Shown: positions 43,193-51,863, counted from the first letter of the stretch. The stretch: 64,000 nucleotides of DNA from Parabacteroides sp. PF5-6 (GCF_029504695.1 NZ_JAQFIN010000012.1:1-64000), one strand, 5' to 3'. Notes: generated by a model not told the origin, from the letters alone. Numbers and translations: made by a program.

Positions 43193-43908
43193 ACTTCAAA
43201 GCAATAACCAAATCCGAGACGGGTCACGATATTCTTGCCGTAAGCCCCAATCTTTTTTCTTAACCGGGTGATGTTGACATCGATTGTCCGGTCCAACACA
43301 TACACTTCATCTTTCCATATCCGCGCCAGGATCTCTTCACGCGAAAGGACTTTGCCTTTGTTCTCGAGCAGCAGTTGCAAGATCTGGAATTCTTTCTTTG
43401 TCAACGCTATCTCCTGAGCGTCGACGGCGGCTTTGATCCTTGTCGTGTCCAGAGACAAGGTTTCGTAAACCAATAATTCTTTTTCCGGCGCCTCTTCTTT
43501 GTTTGCCGTTCGCCGCAATACCGCTTTCACTCGCGCAGCCACCTGGCGGATCGAGAAAGGCTTGGAGATGTAATCATCGGCACCCAGATTAAAACCGGTC
43601 AGCATATCATTCTCCGTATCTTTCGCTGTGAGGAAGATAATGGGTATGTCGGCGGTCTTCTCGTTTTTCTTTAACCGACTGGCCAGTTTGAAGCCGGAGA
43701 TTTCCCCCATCATCACATCGAATAGGAGTAACTGATAAACTTCCAGATCCAACCCTAAGGCTTCTTCGGCGCTGTTCGCCGTGTCGACCGCATACCCTTC
43801 GGTTTCCAGATTGAATTTAAGGATTTCACAGAGATCCTCCTCATCGTCGACAACCAGTATGCGGATCTTTGCCGTTTTATCGTTTGCATTCATATCAATC
43901 ATAGCCAT
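43189..43908 (-). CDS. OmpR/PhoB-family response regulator
   Basis: 239 residues. Receiver with phosphoacceptor Asp in LLLFDVMMGEISG, and a C-terminal winged helix (LDRTIDVNITRLRKKIG). Start options are ATG 43908 (MAMIDMNAND) or the internal ATG 43893; a -7 box (TACATTTG, minus strand, 43913-43920) is only 4 nt from the first, so the second is equally possible. It pairs with the kinase encoded downstream. Confidence 0.92.
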   Translation of the reverse strand: MAMIDMNANDKTAKIRILVVDDEEDLCEILKFNLETEGYAVDTANSAEEALGLDLEVYQLLLFDVMMGEISGFKLASRLKKNEKTADIPIIFLTAKDTENDMLTGFNLGADDYISKPFSIRQVAARVKAVLRRTANKEEAPEKELLVYETLSLDTTRIKAAVDAQEIALTKKEFQILQLLLENKGKVLSREEILARIWKDEVYVLDRTIDVNITRLRKKIGAYGKNIVTRLGFGYCFEV

Positions 43909-43912
43909 ACGT

Positions 43913-43920
43913 CAAATGTA
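43913..43920 (-). promoter_or_regulatory. -7 box for the response regulator operon
   Basis: TACATTTG on the minus strand matches TAnnTTTG; 4 nt to ATG 43908. Confidence 0.5.
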
Positions 43921-44060
43921 CTTGTTTTTCGACAAAGTACCGGACTAATTGTTACAGGAAAATGTAATACGTATGACAATTCTGTGACATGTACACGCTT
44001 TCTTTTGTAACTTTACGCCATGAAAAGGGTTATTTATATAGATTAATAGTTTATTTAAAG

Positions 44061-44633
44061 ATGAATTTTCCGGATTGGGACAGAGAGCTTTTTGTTTTTC
44101 TCAATAATAAACATACACCGTGGCTGGACTCCGTTATGACTTTCCTGAGTTCTTATATCACCTGGGGTGCGGTGGCGTTATTGGTTTTCCTCGTTATCTT
44201 TTTTGGTAAGCGGCCCAACCGGAAGGTCGCCGCGTTGTATTTGGTGTTAAGCGTGGGCTTGACGTTGTTTTTGAACAACCTGGTCAAATGGCTGATTATG
44301 CGTCCCCGCCCGGGGCATGAGGAGATTCTGAAAGAACTGATCAATCAGCTGGAAGATCCGGGAAACAGTTATAGCTTCTTCTCGGCCCATTCTTCCAGCT
44401 CTTTCTGCCTGGCGATGTTTTCTTTTCTTTACTTCAAACATAAAGCGTACGGGATATTTATCTTCGCCTGGGCTATGGCCGTGGCCTACAGCCGGATCTA
44501 TGTCGGGAAACATTATCCGCTGGATGTATTGGTCGGCATCCTCTTCGGCCTACTGATGGGCTGGGGAGCGTATAGGCTGATAGTATCGGTAGTTTATCCA
44601 CCCAATACCGGTATTTCCTCGACAAACCACTAA
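44061..44633 (+). CDS. PAP2-family phosphatase
   Basis: 190 residues from ATG 44061 (MNFPDWDRELFVFLNNKH). PAP2 motifs are KWLIMRPRPGHEE, SFFSAHSSSSF and SRIYVGKHYPLDVLVG, with about five membrane helices. Such membrane enzymes dephosphorylate lipid phosphates, for instance undecaprenyl pyrophosphate or lipid A. An in-frame ATG at 43989 would add a poor N-terminus. It is divergent from the two-component operon. Confidence 0.9.
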   Translation: MNFPDWDRELFVFLNNKHTPWLDSVMTFLSSYITWGAVALLVFLVIFFGKRPNRKVAALYLVLSVGLTLFLNNLVKWLIMRPRPGHEEILKELINQLEDPGNSYSFFSAHSSSSFCLAMFSFLYFKHKAYGIFIFAWAMAVAYSRIYVGKHYPLDVLVGILFGLLMGWGAYRLIVSVVYPPNTGISSTNH

Positions 44634-44741
44634 TATTTTGTGCGCAAAGTACCGGTAGTTTGAAAAAGGGAGCTGTGGCGGGTCTTCCAATATTTTGAAA
44701 TTCGAAGATCTCCAAATGAATGAATAGCAAATGGACTATCT

Positions 44742-44860
44742 TGCCGGCCTTTGGAAAAACCCTGCCGGCCTTTTGGAAAACCCTGCCGGCCTTTGGAAAA
44801 ACTCCGACGGCCTTTTGCAAAACCCTGCCGGCCTTTGGAAAAACTCCGGCGGCCTTTTTT
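44742..44860. repeat. tandem array of about 22-bp family A core units
   Basis: Five full units and one partial unit of TGCCGGCCTTTGGAAAAACCC type start at about 44742, 44763, 44784, 44806 and 44826. The same units form the interior of the family A elements, but this array lacks the long inverted ends. Each unit has CCGGCC that can pair with neighbours. It lies 110 bp after the PAP2 gene. Confidence 0.8.
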
Positions 44861-44933
44861 AGCAGAGGTGGAGGCTTGGTCGTTAAGGGGAGGATGTTAA
44901 CAAATGCAAACAGCAAACAGGGGTAAACCGATC

Positions 44934-45155
44934 ATCCTGAACATAGTTTTTCGTTTTTTTACTTACATCATACAGCCGGGGCAGCCGACAATGTTAAACG
45001 GATCACTGCCGGGGCTCGCCAACAGGTTTCGGAAAGTTACTTACAGGATTTTTAGTGCTTTTCTTACTTCCCAAAACAGCTATATGGCTGATATACAGAT
45101 ACGAAATAAAATCCTGTATGATGCAAGTAAAAAAACGAAAAACTCTGTTCGGAGG
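44934..45155. repeat. 222-bp element with 42-bp inverted repeats
   Basis: The left arm (44934-44975, with AGTTTTTCGTTTTTTTACTT and CATCATACAG) and right arm (45113-45155, its inverse complement) match at roughly 36 of 42 positions. About 137 bp separate them. No gene is present. It looks like a MITE-type non-autonomous element or a very long hairpin in front of the blaI-like operon. No second copy was found in this window. The rest of 44634-45254 holds only the tandem array and the promoter. Confidence 0.7.
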
Positions 45156-45211
45156 GTATTTTGGGGAGTTCCGCTCCCAAAAAGCACTTCTTTAGCATTA
45201 TTAACTAAACA

Positions 45212-45231
45212 ATTTAGTTTATAAACTAAAT
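45212..45231 (+). promoter_or_regulatory. perfect 20-bp palindrome, probable BlaI-type operator
   Basis: ATTTAGTTTATAAACTAAAT is a perfect palindrome, 24 bp before the BlaI-like start, with further ACTAAA/TAGTTT half-sites on both sides (45202-45240). BlaI/MecI repressors bind such TA-rich dyads at their own promoter. Confidence 0.7.
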
Positions 45232-45254
45232 AAAATAGTTTCTTTGCGGAAGAC

Positions 45255-45638
45255 ATGATAAAACAACAACAACGGATGAAAAGATTAACAACAAAAGAAG
45301 AGGAGATCATGGGTTGGTTCTGGAAAGAAGGGCCTATGTTTGTCAAGCAACTGCTTGAGTTTTATGCCGAGCCCAAACCGCATTTCAATACCCTGTCGAC
45401 CATCGTGCGGGGCTTGGAAGAGAAAGGCTTCCTGTCGCACCATACGTTTGGCAATACCTATCAATACTTCGCGGCGATCTCGGAGGCCGACTACAGCAAA
45501 GGTACCCTGAAGAACGTGATTGCGAAATATTTCAATAATTCCTACCTGGGCGTGGTTTCTTCGTTGATCAAAGAAGAGGATCTTTCGGTCGACGAACTGC
45601 GGCAGTTGTTGGATGAGGTCGAACGCGGAAACGAATAA
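45255..45638 (+). CDS. BlaI/MecI/CopY-family repressor
   Basis: 127 residues, winged-helix repressor (about 8-75) with dimer/proteolysis-prone C-terminus. Landmarks are TTKEEEIMGWFWKEGPMFVKQL and FNTLSTIVRGLEEKGFLSHH. ATG 45255 or an internal ATG 45276 may start it. In bla/mec systems the M56 membrane protease cleaves it to derepress transcription; here the M56 gene follows 3 bp later and a palindrome lies upstream, so the same logic is likely with a different signal. Confidence 0.92.
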   Translation: MIKQQQRMKRLTTKEEEIMGWFWKEGPMFVKQLLEFYAEPKPHFNTLSTIVRGLEEKGFLSHHTFGNTYQYFAAISEADYSKGTLKNVIAKYFNNSYLGVVSSLIKEEDLSVDELRQLLDEVERGNE

Positions 45639-45641
45639 ATT

Positions 45642-47345
45642 ATGGGTGCCTTTTTTGTCTATATCGTAAAGTCGTCGTTTTGCCTGGCGTTGTTTTACCT
45701 CTTCTACAGGCTGTTGGTGACGAAAGAGACTTTCCACCGTTTCAACCGGATCGGGATTCTGTGTTTGATTCTCTTATCGGTCGTGATCCCGCTGGTGACA
45801 TTCTCGGTCGAAGAGCCGGTGGTGGTGCAACAATCCTTATTGGACCTGGAGACGCTCCTAATGATGGCCACGATGTTGGGCGCGGAAGAGGCGGTGACGG
45901 TCACGCCCCTGTGGATCCGCCTCGTGTTGTGGGGCTATCTGTTGGGCAGTCTGATCTGCGGCATCGCTTTTCTCTGTTCGTGTGTCAGCATATTCCGCAT
46001 CCTGCGACGGGGCAAAACGGAAGAACGCCTGGAAGGCGGTATCCGATTGGTGGTTACCTCCGATCCGGTGGCGCCTTTCAGTTGGATGAAATGGATTGTG
46101 ATCTCCCGGAAAGACCGGGAAGAAGGGGGACGGGAAATCATCAGCCACGAAATGGCGCATATCCAATCGCGCCACTCTTTGGATCTCCTACTCACGGAGA
46201 TCTGTATTTTGTTTCATTGGTTCAATCCCGCGATCTGGCTCTTCAAGCAGGAATTGCAGAACATCCATGAGTACGAAGCCGATGAAAAAGTGTTACAACA
46301 AGGCATCGATGCCAAACGGTATCAATTATTATTAATTAAAAAAGCTGTTGGTTCACAGCGCTTCACTTCTATGGCCAACAGCTTTAATCACCAATCACTT
46401 AAAAAGCGAATTCTTATGATGATGAAAAAAAAATCCAATCCATGGGCCCGGTTGAAGTACGCGTTCGTACTCCCGTTGGCAGCGCTGGCAGTCGCCGCCT
46501 TTGCCCGTCCGGAAATCTCTCAGGAGTTAGAGAAGATTTCTTCGGTCAAAATTAGTGAAATTGTTCCGATTAAAGAAGTTCCGGAGCAGAAAAAAGTAGA
46601 AACAACGGTCACGGCGACGGATACGGTGACGGTAAAAGCCGACGTTCAACCGCAAATCGTCTTCGATATTCCATTGGATGGTGTCAAACTGGGTGATCTT
46701 CAGTTGAATGATATTCAATGGGATAGTATCAAGTGGGATGATATTCAATGGGATGGTATCAAGTTGGATGATATTCAATGGGGAGAGCTGGATCTGCAAA
46801 TGGAGAATCTGCAGACCAACCTGAATGATCTGGCAGTGACCCTGGACCTGAAAGGAACGCTGCTTTCTATCGATACCACCAAGATGGGGATGCAAAAATT
46901 AAACAAAATCTCCGAAGCCGACTGGCAGAAGCTGCAGGAAGTTAATAAAGAAATCGCTCTTATGTTTGCTGATAAACAAGCGGAGATCGAAAAGATCATG
47001 CAGGAAAAGCAACCGGAGATCGATAGGTTGATCCAGGAAAAACAAAAAGAGATCGAACTGTATATGAAAGAGAAACAACCGGAGATCGAGAAGATGATAA
47101 AGGAAAAACAGATAGCGATCGAAGAAGCTCAAAAAGGAATGCAGCCGTTCTGGGACAAAGACGCTAAACCGCTGATCCTCCTGGATGGCGTGGAAGTGGA
47201 AAGTGTGCACGCAATCGCCCCGGAAACGATTGAGAGTATAAGCGTATTGAAAGATCAGGCGGCAGCAGATAGCTATGGAGAGAAAGGAAAACATGGGGTT
47301 GTCATAATTACATCGAAAAAGAATGCAGCTAAAAAAGTGGATTAA
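45642..47345 (+). CDS. M56-family (BlaR1-like) protease with repeat and SusC-plug-like tail
   Basis: 567 residues. Membrane helices occur at about 5-24, 38-55, 92-118 and 280-297. The M56 zinc motif is H169-EMAH173 with E210/E212 further on. The usual BlaR1 penicillin-sensor domain is absent. Instead the exported tail (about 300-567) has short repeats around residues 349-380 (DIQWDSIKWDDIQWDGIKL), a long charged coiled coil (EKQPEIDRLIQEKQ and similar, about 445-510), and an end resembling a TonB-receptor plug signature (IESISVLKDQAAADSYGEKGKHG, VVIITSKK). Signal is unknown. Confidence 0.88.
   Translation: MGAFFVYIVKSSFCLALFYLFYRLLVTKETFHRFNRIGILCLILLSVVIPLVTFSVEEPVVVQQSLLDLETLLMMATMLGAEEAVTVTPLWIRLVLWGYLLGSLICGIAFLCSCVSIFRILRRGKTEERLEGGIRLVVTSDPVAPFSWMKWIVISRKDREEGGREIISHEMAHIQSRHSLDLLLTEICILFHWFNPAIWLFKQELQNIHEYEADEKVLQQGIDAKRYQLLLIKKAVGSQRFTSMANSFNHQSLKKRILMMMKKKSNPWARLKYAFVLPLAALAVAAFARPEISQELEKISSVKISEIVPIKEVPEQKKVETTVTATDTVTVKADVQPQIVFDIPLDGVKLGDLQLNDIQWDSIKWDDIQWDGIKLDDIQWGELDLQMENLQTNLNDLAVTLDLKGTLLSIDTTKMGMQKLNKISEADWQKLQEVNKEIALMFADKQAEIEKIMQEKQPEIDRLIQEKQKEIELYMKEKQPEIEKMIKEKQIAIEEAQKGMQPFWDKDAKPLILLDGVEVESVHAIAPETIESISVLKDQAAADSYGEKGKHGVVIITSKKNAAKKVD
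46695..46785. repeat. in-frame repeats encoding IQWD-type units
   Basis: GATATTCAATGGGA occurs at 46710, 46740 and 46770 within about 30-bp units; the encoded residues alternate (DIQWDSIKW, DDIQWDGIKL, DDIQWGEL), suggesting a small beta-solenoid or sensor segment. Confidence 0.7.
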
Positions 47346-48573
47346 CAGCGGTTTGTGTGTGTTATTATTCGGGGCATGCGCTCCGGCAGTAGAGCAAGGA
47401 GATAACCGGATCGATATCGCCTCCGCCTTCTCCGATCAGCAGACGTTAAAGGCTTCGGACTATTTCTCCAAGGTACGTTATGTGGCGTTGGAAACCACCG
47501 ATGAGAGTGTGATCGGTAACGGAGCGAATATCACCATCCTGGACGATCAGATTATGGTGACCACCGCGAAACAATGCCTGTTGTTCGACAAACAGACCGG
47601 GCGTTTCCTGACTACCGTCGGACATCATGGCGAAGATCCCGAAGGCTATCGCAACGCCAACGGCTGGGTGAACCCTTTGACGCGGACGATCTGCCTGGAC
47701 AGTTGGCATCGTTCCTGGTGTATGTATGACCTGAAAGGACAGTTCCAGCGCAAATTCACCTTACCCGAAGGCATGGCAACCAGCGGTTCGTTTGTCGCTT
47801 TGGATAAAAAAACCACCGTCGCGCATACGAGCGATTTCCTGGGCGAAGGCACGGAGAATGTGCAGTTCTTTACCGAAGACAGTGTGTTGCATACCCTGGT
47901 GTTGCACGAGCAGGATCAGGATTACAATGCCGGCAATATCGCGTCGATCTCCGTCTTGAAAAGCGAGAACAACCGCGAGGTGTACGGCTCCACCGGCGCC
48001 GGAGTGATTATGATCTACTTCAAGGATGCGCCGGGCAAGGCCTATATCCATCTCATGAATCTGCAACGGATGTGGGCGGTCGATAATCAGGCATATCTCA
48101 AGACCGAACATAATGATACGATCTACCGGGTGAACAACTATGCCCTCGAACCGGCTTATGTCTTAGACCTGGGTAAGTACCACTGGCCCTATGCCGAACG
48201 GTTCAATACCGAACACGATCACGCCTTGATGGTCACCCAGATCCTCGACAGCCGGGAACTGATGATTCTGCGCCTCGTACAACATATATATACCGACGAC
48301 AAACGGAAAGCCTTCAACGCCATATACAACAAAACAACCGGTGAGGTTCGCATCGGACGCATCGAAGAAGGCATCCTGGACGACCTGACCGGCTTCCTGC
48401 CCCTGCGTCCCGAAACGATCTCTTCGCGAGGCGAATATGGCGGGCTGATCGAAGCAACGGAAGTCGTCGAATGGTTCGAAAAACACGGTTCAGCTAAACT
48501 TTCTCCCGAAATCGAACACCTCAAACGTGTCGATGAAGAAGATAATCCGGTTATCGCTTTGATTGAGAAGTAA
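47323..48573 (+). CDS. 6-bladed beta-propeller lipoprotein
   Basis: 416 residues with lipobox LFGAC. The repeated blade-like segments (VRYVALETTDESVIG, HHGEDPEGYRNANGWVNP, CLDSWHRSWCMYDLKGQF) match Bacteroidota 6-bladed propeller (BF3164/DUF4934-type) proteins. The start lies 23 bp inside the end of the M56 gene, so it is translationally coupled. It may bind a ligand on the cell surface for the M56 protease, which is an inference from the operon. Confidence 0.8.
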   Translation: MQLKKWINSGLCVLLFGACAPAVEQGDNRIDIASAFSDQQTLKASDYFSKVRYVALETTDESVIGNGANITILDDQIMVTTAKQCLLFDKQTGRFLTTVGHHGEDPEGYRNANGWVNPLTRTICLDSWHRSWCMYDLKGQFQRKFTLPEGMATSGSFVALDKKTTVAHTSDFLGEGTENVQFFTEDSVLHTLVLHEQDQDYNAGNIASISVLKSENNREVYGSTGAGVIMIYFKDAPGKAYIHLMNLQRMWAVDNQAYLKTEHNDTIYRVNNYALEPAYVLDLGKYHWPYAERFNTEHDHALMVTQILDSRELMILRLVQHIYTDDKRKAFNAIYNKTTGEVRIGRIEEGILDDLTGFLPLRPETISSRGEYGGLIEATEVVEWFEKHGSAKLSPEIEHLKRVDEEDNPVIALIEK

Positions 48574-48591
48574 TTTGTGTATATTCGCAAT

Positions 48592-49638
48592 ATGAGAAAG
48601 CTTCTGATATATTGCGTCCTCTTTTTGTTCCCTTTCTTATCTGTGACGGCACAGGTACTAAAGGGAACTGTTTTTGATAAGCAGACGAAAGAGTCGGTGA
48701 TCAATGCCAATGTATATCTGGAAGGTACCTCCTACTTCACCATTACCGATGCGGATGGGAATTTCGAATTGAAAGTAAACAAAAGGGTAAACACCCGCTT
48801 GATTATCAGTCATGTGGCCTATCATTCATTCGTCGCCGAGAAACCTTTCGAAAGCATACCTGCGGTGATCGAACTGAATGAAAAAGAAAACCGGATCAGC
48901 GAAGTCCTGGTGAAAGGCGACAAACCGAGGTTTAGCCGCAAGGAGATGATGCGGGCGTTCAAAGATCAGTTCCTGGGCACGAGCAAAGCCGGACGTTCCT
49001 GTATCATCCGTAACGAAAACGATATTTACTTCCATTACGACCGGCCCAATAAAACCTTAAAAGCCTTTTGCGACGCTCCGGTTGTGATCGAGAATAAATA
49101 CCTGGGTTATATCATTTCGATGGAGTTGTTGGTTTTCGAAGCGGAGTATTACGAGGTTAGTTTGTGGAACAAAGCTTTTAAGCGGGTCTTATACCTCGGC
49201 CCTACCTCCTATCAGGATGTCAGCCAGGGGAATTTAGCCATACAGAAACGACGGGAAAGGGCCTACAATGGTTCGTCGAAAGAATTCTTTCGTTTATTGA
49301 TTGATAAAAAACTAAAGAAGTCCCCCTACACCATCCCTTCCGTTCCGCCGGAAAAGCTCTTTATAGTAACCAATGACCCGCAAGCGGAAGACACGAAAAT
49401 TATCCGTATCCACCCGAAATACTATGAGTATAAGGATACGTTTGCGCCGCATGCCGACAGCTCCTCTGTCGTGATCACAGTCTTACACAAGCAGGAACCG
49501 ACCTATTTCGAATTCAAATCGAACACCTACCACTCCGACGCTTACGGCAACATATACGATGTGCGTGACCTTGTCGTTTCCGGCAGCATGTCGAAAACCC
49601 GCATAGGCGACACCCTCCCCCTGGATTACGAGCCTTAA
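48592..49638 (+). CDS. CarboxypepD_reg-like domain protein
   Basis: 348 residues from ATG 48592 with signal peptide (to about 20, SVTAQ). The first domain (about 22-100) is CarboxypepD_reg-like (LKGTVFDKQTKESVINANVYLEG), a beta domain usually found at the start of TonB receptors; the remainder has no family that I recognise but looks like an all-beta exported protein. It follows the propeller gene by 18 bp and is the last gene of the blaI-like operon. Confidence 0.8.
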   Translation: MRKLLIYCVLFLFPFLSVTAQVLKGTVFDKQTKESVINANVYLEGTSYFTITDADGNFELKVNKRVNTRLIISHVAYHSFVAEKPFESIPAVIELNEKENRISEVLVKGDKPRFSRKEMMRAFKDQFLGTSKAGRSCIIRNENDIYFHYDRPNKTLKAFCDAPVVIENKYLGYIISMELLVFEAEYYEVSLWNKAFKRVLYLGPTSYQDVSQGNLAIQKRRERAYNGSSKEFFRLLIDKKLKKSPYTIPSVPPEKLFIVTNDPQAEDTKIIRIHPKYYEYKDTFAPHADSSSVVITVLHKQEPTYFEFKSNTYHSDAYGNIYDVRDLVVSGSMSKTRIGDTLPLDYEP

Positions 49639-49671
49639 CCCCCTTCCTTACACCCCTTACACCCCTTTCCC

Positions 49672-49899
49672 TTAAACCGGCACCTCCCAATCCATGATCC
49701 GGCTTAGGCCTTTGGGGCATGTATTAAGCTGTGGAATAAAATCCTGCCCACCTACTTCCTGATTAAGGTCTATTTTTTGTCTTTTGTATTCGATAGCCGG
49801 ATGGGCATCATCGCCAAAGGTAAACAACAGGGCAAAAAAGAAGACAAAGCTAAACAGATATTTTAGCCATCGGCTGGAGAAAGAAGATTGATCAGTCAT
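49672..49899 (-). CDS. small single-helix membrane protein of the fimbrial locus
   Basis: 75 residues from ATG 49899 (MTDQSSFSSRWLKYLFSFV); a longer reading frame upstream is low-complexity and not preferred. One membrane helix (about 10-28) is followed by a charged and polar tail. It resembles no family I know. It lies beyond the fimbrillin gene on the same strand. Confidence 0.5.
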   Translation of the reverse strand: MTDQSSFSSRWLKYLFSFVFFFALLFTFGDDAHPAIEYKRQKIDLNQEVGGQDFIPQLNTCPKGLSRIMDWEVPV

Positions 49900-50039
49900 A
49901 AGTGAGAAGTTTGAAGTGAGTTGTTTTGAAGTAAGAAGTAAGGAGATAGAAGTAAGAAGGTTGAAGTGAACGGTTGCCGGAGCGAACTCCGGACAACCGT
50001 CTTCTGGAGAGATATTCAAGGGTTAGTAATCCTTAGTCA

Positions 50040-50119
50040 ATTATGAATTTTGAATTATGAATTATGAGAACTGGGTTGTTTCCTTTTTCTCATCATTCAT
50101 AATTCATCATTCATAATTA
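50040..50119. repeat. AT-rich inverted repeat (GAATTATGA type)
   Basis: TTATGAATTATGAATTATGAG-like sequence (50040-50068) faces TCATCATTCATAATTCATCATTCATAATT (50087-50117, approximately), the reverse complement. It lies just after the fimbrillin stop and may end its transcript. The left side of 49900-50140 also holds low-complexity AAGTNAGAAG repeats. Confidence 0.6.
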
Positions 50120-50140
50120 GCAGAAGCTTCCGCTTCTGCT

Positions 50141-51487
50141 TTACTCCTGCATAATGATCACCGGCTGCAGAATAGATTTCTCCGCGGCGTTACGCACATA
50201 GAGGATATAGGAACGGGCGGCGCCGGTGGTATTAGCTTCTACCTTGACGGTGAAACCGGTGCCTACCTCGGTCGCGTCGACACCCGAAACGGTGATCCAG
50301 TCGATCTCCGTCGGTACGGCATCGACCGTCCAGCGGCTGGTGGCTTCGACCTTCAGTGTCAGTGTAGCGCCTGCCGCGTCGACAGCCATCTTATTGTCGG
50401 CGATCACCTGACCGTCTTCGTCCAATACCCGGATCGTGCCCGGCTCAACGGGAGAGACCACGCCGGCACCTTCTTTCCATTCGTCCACCTTCAGCGTAGC
50501 TGCCAGGTCGGAGATACCCGATTTCTGGATCTCGATGATATAGCGGTGGTTGGCGGCGATCTTCAGGTGTTCCATCTCATCGGGATCATCTGCTTTCGGA
50601 GCCATAAACTTCACGGGATAGACCTGTTGTGTCTGCGTACCGGTCACCTTACCGACCAGGGAGAGCTCCGTTTCGCTCGCGCCATCCGCGCCCAGGTTCA
50701 GCGTCGGGTAGATATAGAACACACTCTGGCTCTCGCCTTTGTTGGCGTTGGTGATCTTCGTAAAGTCGATCGCGTTCATGGCGATGGTCTCCGTCTGATC
50801 GGTTGCCGAAGCGTTCTTAAAGAGTCGTGTCGAAGGGCGTGCGCCGAAGATCAGGATCTCTTCGATCTCGAAGTTCGAGTCGCGGGCGATATTGCTCACG
50901 TCGAAACGTGCCATGCGGCGGGTCAGGTTCACCGTCTGCGCGCCGCTCAGGGTCGTGATATCGGCTACGGTCTGTACCTCGGTCATCAACAGCGGAGCGG
51001 TGATCGGCTTGGCCGGTGTCAGCGGGTTGACGCTAAAGTCTTTGAAGGCACCCAGGGTGGTCACGTTCGCTTTGGCGGTATTCAGCGAGATAATATCCCG
51101 TCCGTTGCCGACAAAGAAGAACACTTTCGCTTTGTTATCATCGGCCATCGGCACGGAGATCTTGGCGCTCACCACCTCACCGTTGCTGGTGATCACGAAT
51201 TTATTGTCTTCGGCATCGTCGCCTTCTTTGCTGTGGTAGATACGTTCCAACACGGCATTGTCGTCATTGCCTTTGAACACATAGATATCGAGTGTCGCCA
51301 GTTTGTTCTCCGCTTCGGTAGCGATATCCGCCCGGGTATAGGGCACCACCTTTCCCGCGGCGATGCCGGGGAACTGATAGACCAGTTCTTTCTCCCCATC
51401 CGGCACAAACAATTGGTCTGCCGGATCATTGCTGCAAGCAGCGAATAATAAGCCCGAAAGGGCGATTAATGCAAGTTTCTGTTTCAT
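50141..51487 (-). CDS. FimA/Mfa1-type fimbrillin with BACON-like C-terminus
   Basis: 448 residues. Lipobox FAACS and an Arg-containing early segment (PYTRADIATEAENKL) fit the type V pilus pattern in which an Arg-gingipain-like protease removes a lipidated propeptide before polymerisation. The central part has fimbrillin features (LDIYVFKGNDD, RRMARFDVSNIA). The last 95 residues (GATLTLKVEATSRWTVDA, ITVSGVDATEVGTG, AARSYILYVRNAA) resemble a BACON domain, unusual for a stalk subunit. The leader before ATG matches that of the 56019 gene (TTTTCTTTTTGTTTTTAATT). Confidence 0.8.
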   Translation of the reverse strand: MKQKLALIALSGLLFAACSNDPADQLFVPDGEKELVYQFPGIAAGKVVPYTRADIATEAENKLATLDIYVFKGNDDNAVLERIYHSKEGDDAEDNKFVITSNGEVVSAKISVPMADDNKAKVFFFVGNGRDIISLNTAKANVTTLGAFKDFSVNPLTPAKPITAPLLMTEVQTVADITTLSGAQTVNLTRRMARFDVSNIARDSNFEIEEILIFGARPSTRLFKNASATDQTETIAMNAIDFTKITNANKGESQSVFYIYPTLNLGADGASETELSLVGKVTGTQTQQVYPVKFMAPKADDPDEMEHLKIAANHRYIIEIQKSGISDLAATLKVDEWKEGAGVVSPVEPGTIRVLDEDGQVIADNKMAVDAAGATLTLKVEATSRWTVDAVPTEIDWITVSGVDATEVGTGFTVKVEANTTGAARSYILYVRNAAEKSILQPVIIMQE

Positions 51488-51557
51488 TTTCTTTTTGTTT
51501 TTAATTAGAAATTGTTGTTTTCTTTTTTTCTTTTCTTTCTTTTCTTTTCTTTCTATT

Positions 51558-51862
51558 TAGGAACTCATAGGAATTCATAGGAATTCATAGGAACTCATAA
51601 GAGAAGGGGCGGTTCATAAGGTTCTTATAAGTTCTTATGAGCTCTTATGAGTTCCTATGAGCTCTTATGAGTTCCTATGAGTTCTTAGGAGCTCTTATGA
51701 GTTCTTATGAGCTCTTATGAGTTCTTATGAGCTCTTATGAGTTCTTATGAGCTCTTATGCTCTTATGAGCTCTTATGAGTTCTTATGAGCTCTTATGAGT
51801 TCCTATGAGTTCTTATGAGCTCTTAGAAGTCCTTAGGAGTTCTTATGAGCTCTTAAGAATTC
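51558..51862. repeat. 10-bp-period repeat array (GARYTC-CATA / TATGAGYTCY)
   Basis: From 51558 short units GGAACTCATA and GGAATTCATA occur; from 51611 the strand-reversed form GAGTTCTTAT / GAGCTCTTAT recurs about twenty times with period 10, up to 51862. The two halves are inverse complements, so the region can form a very large hairpin. Each unit contains GARYTC. It fills most of the space between the fimbrillin and Mfa2-type genes. Related arrays are at 61049 and 61434. The part 51488-51557 is leader sequence and T-rich. Confidence 0.85.
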
Positions 51863-51863
51863 C

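Noticed and set aside
44742-44860. Possible CRISPR array
   Set aside because: Units are contiguous or near-contiguous with no unique spacers, and no cas genes are present.
44473-44916. 147-codon minus-strand frame over the tandem array
   Set aside because: It reads the 22-bp units and part of the PAP2 gene in antisense, with no independent support.
51558-51862. Possible CRISPR array or coding repeat
   Set aside because: Period is only 10 bp with no spacers, and translation gives repetitive short peptides without start context.
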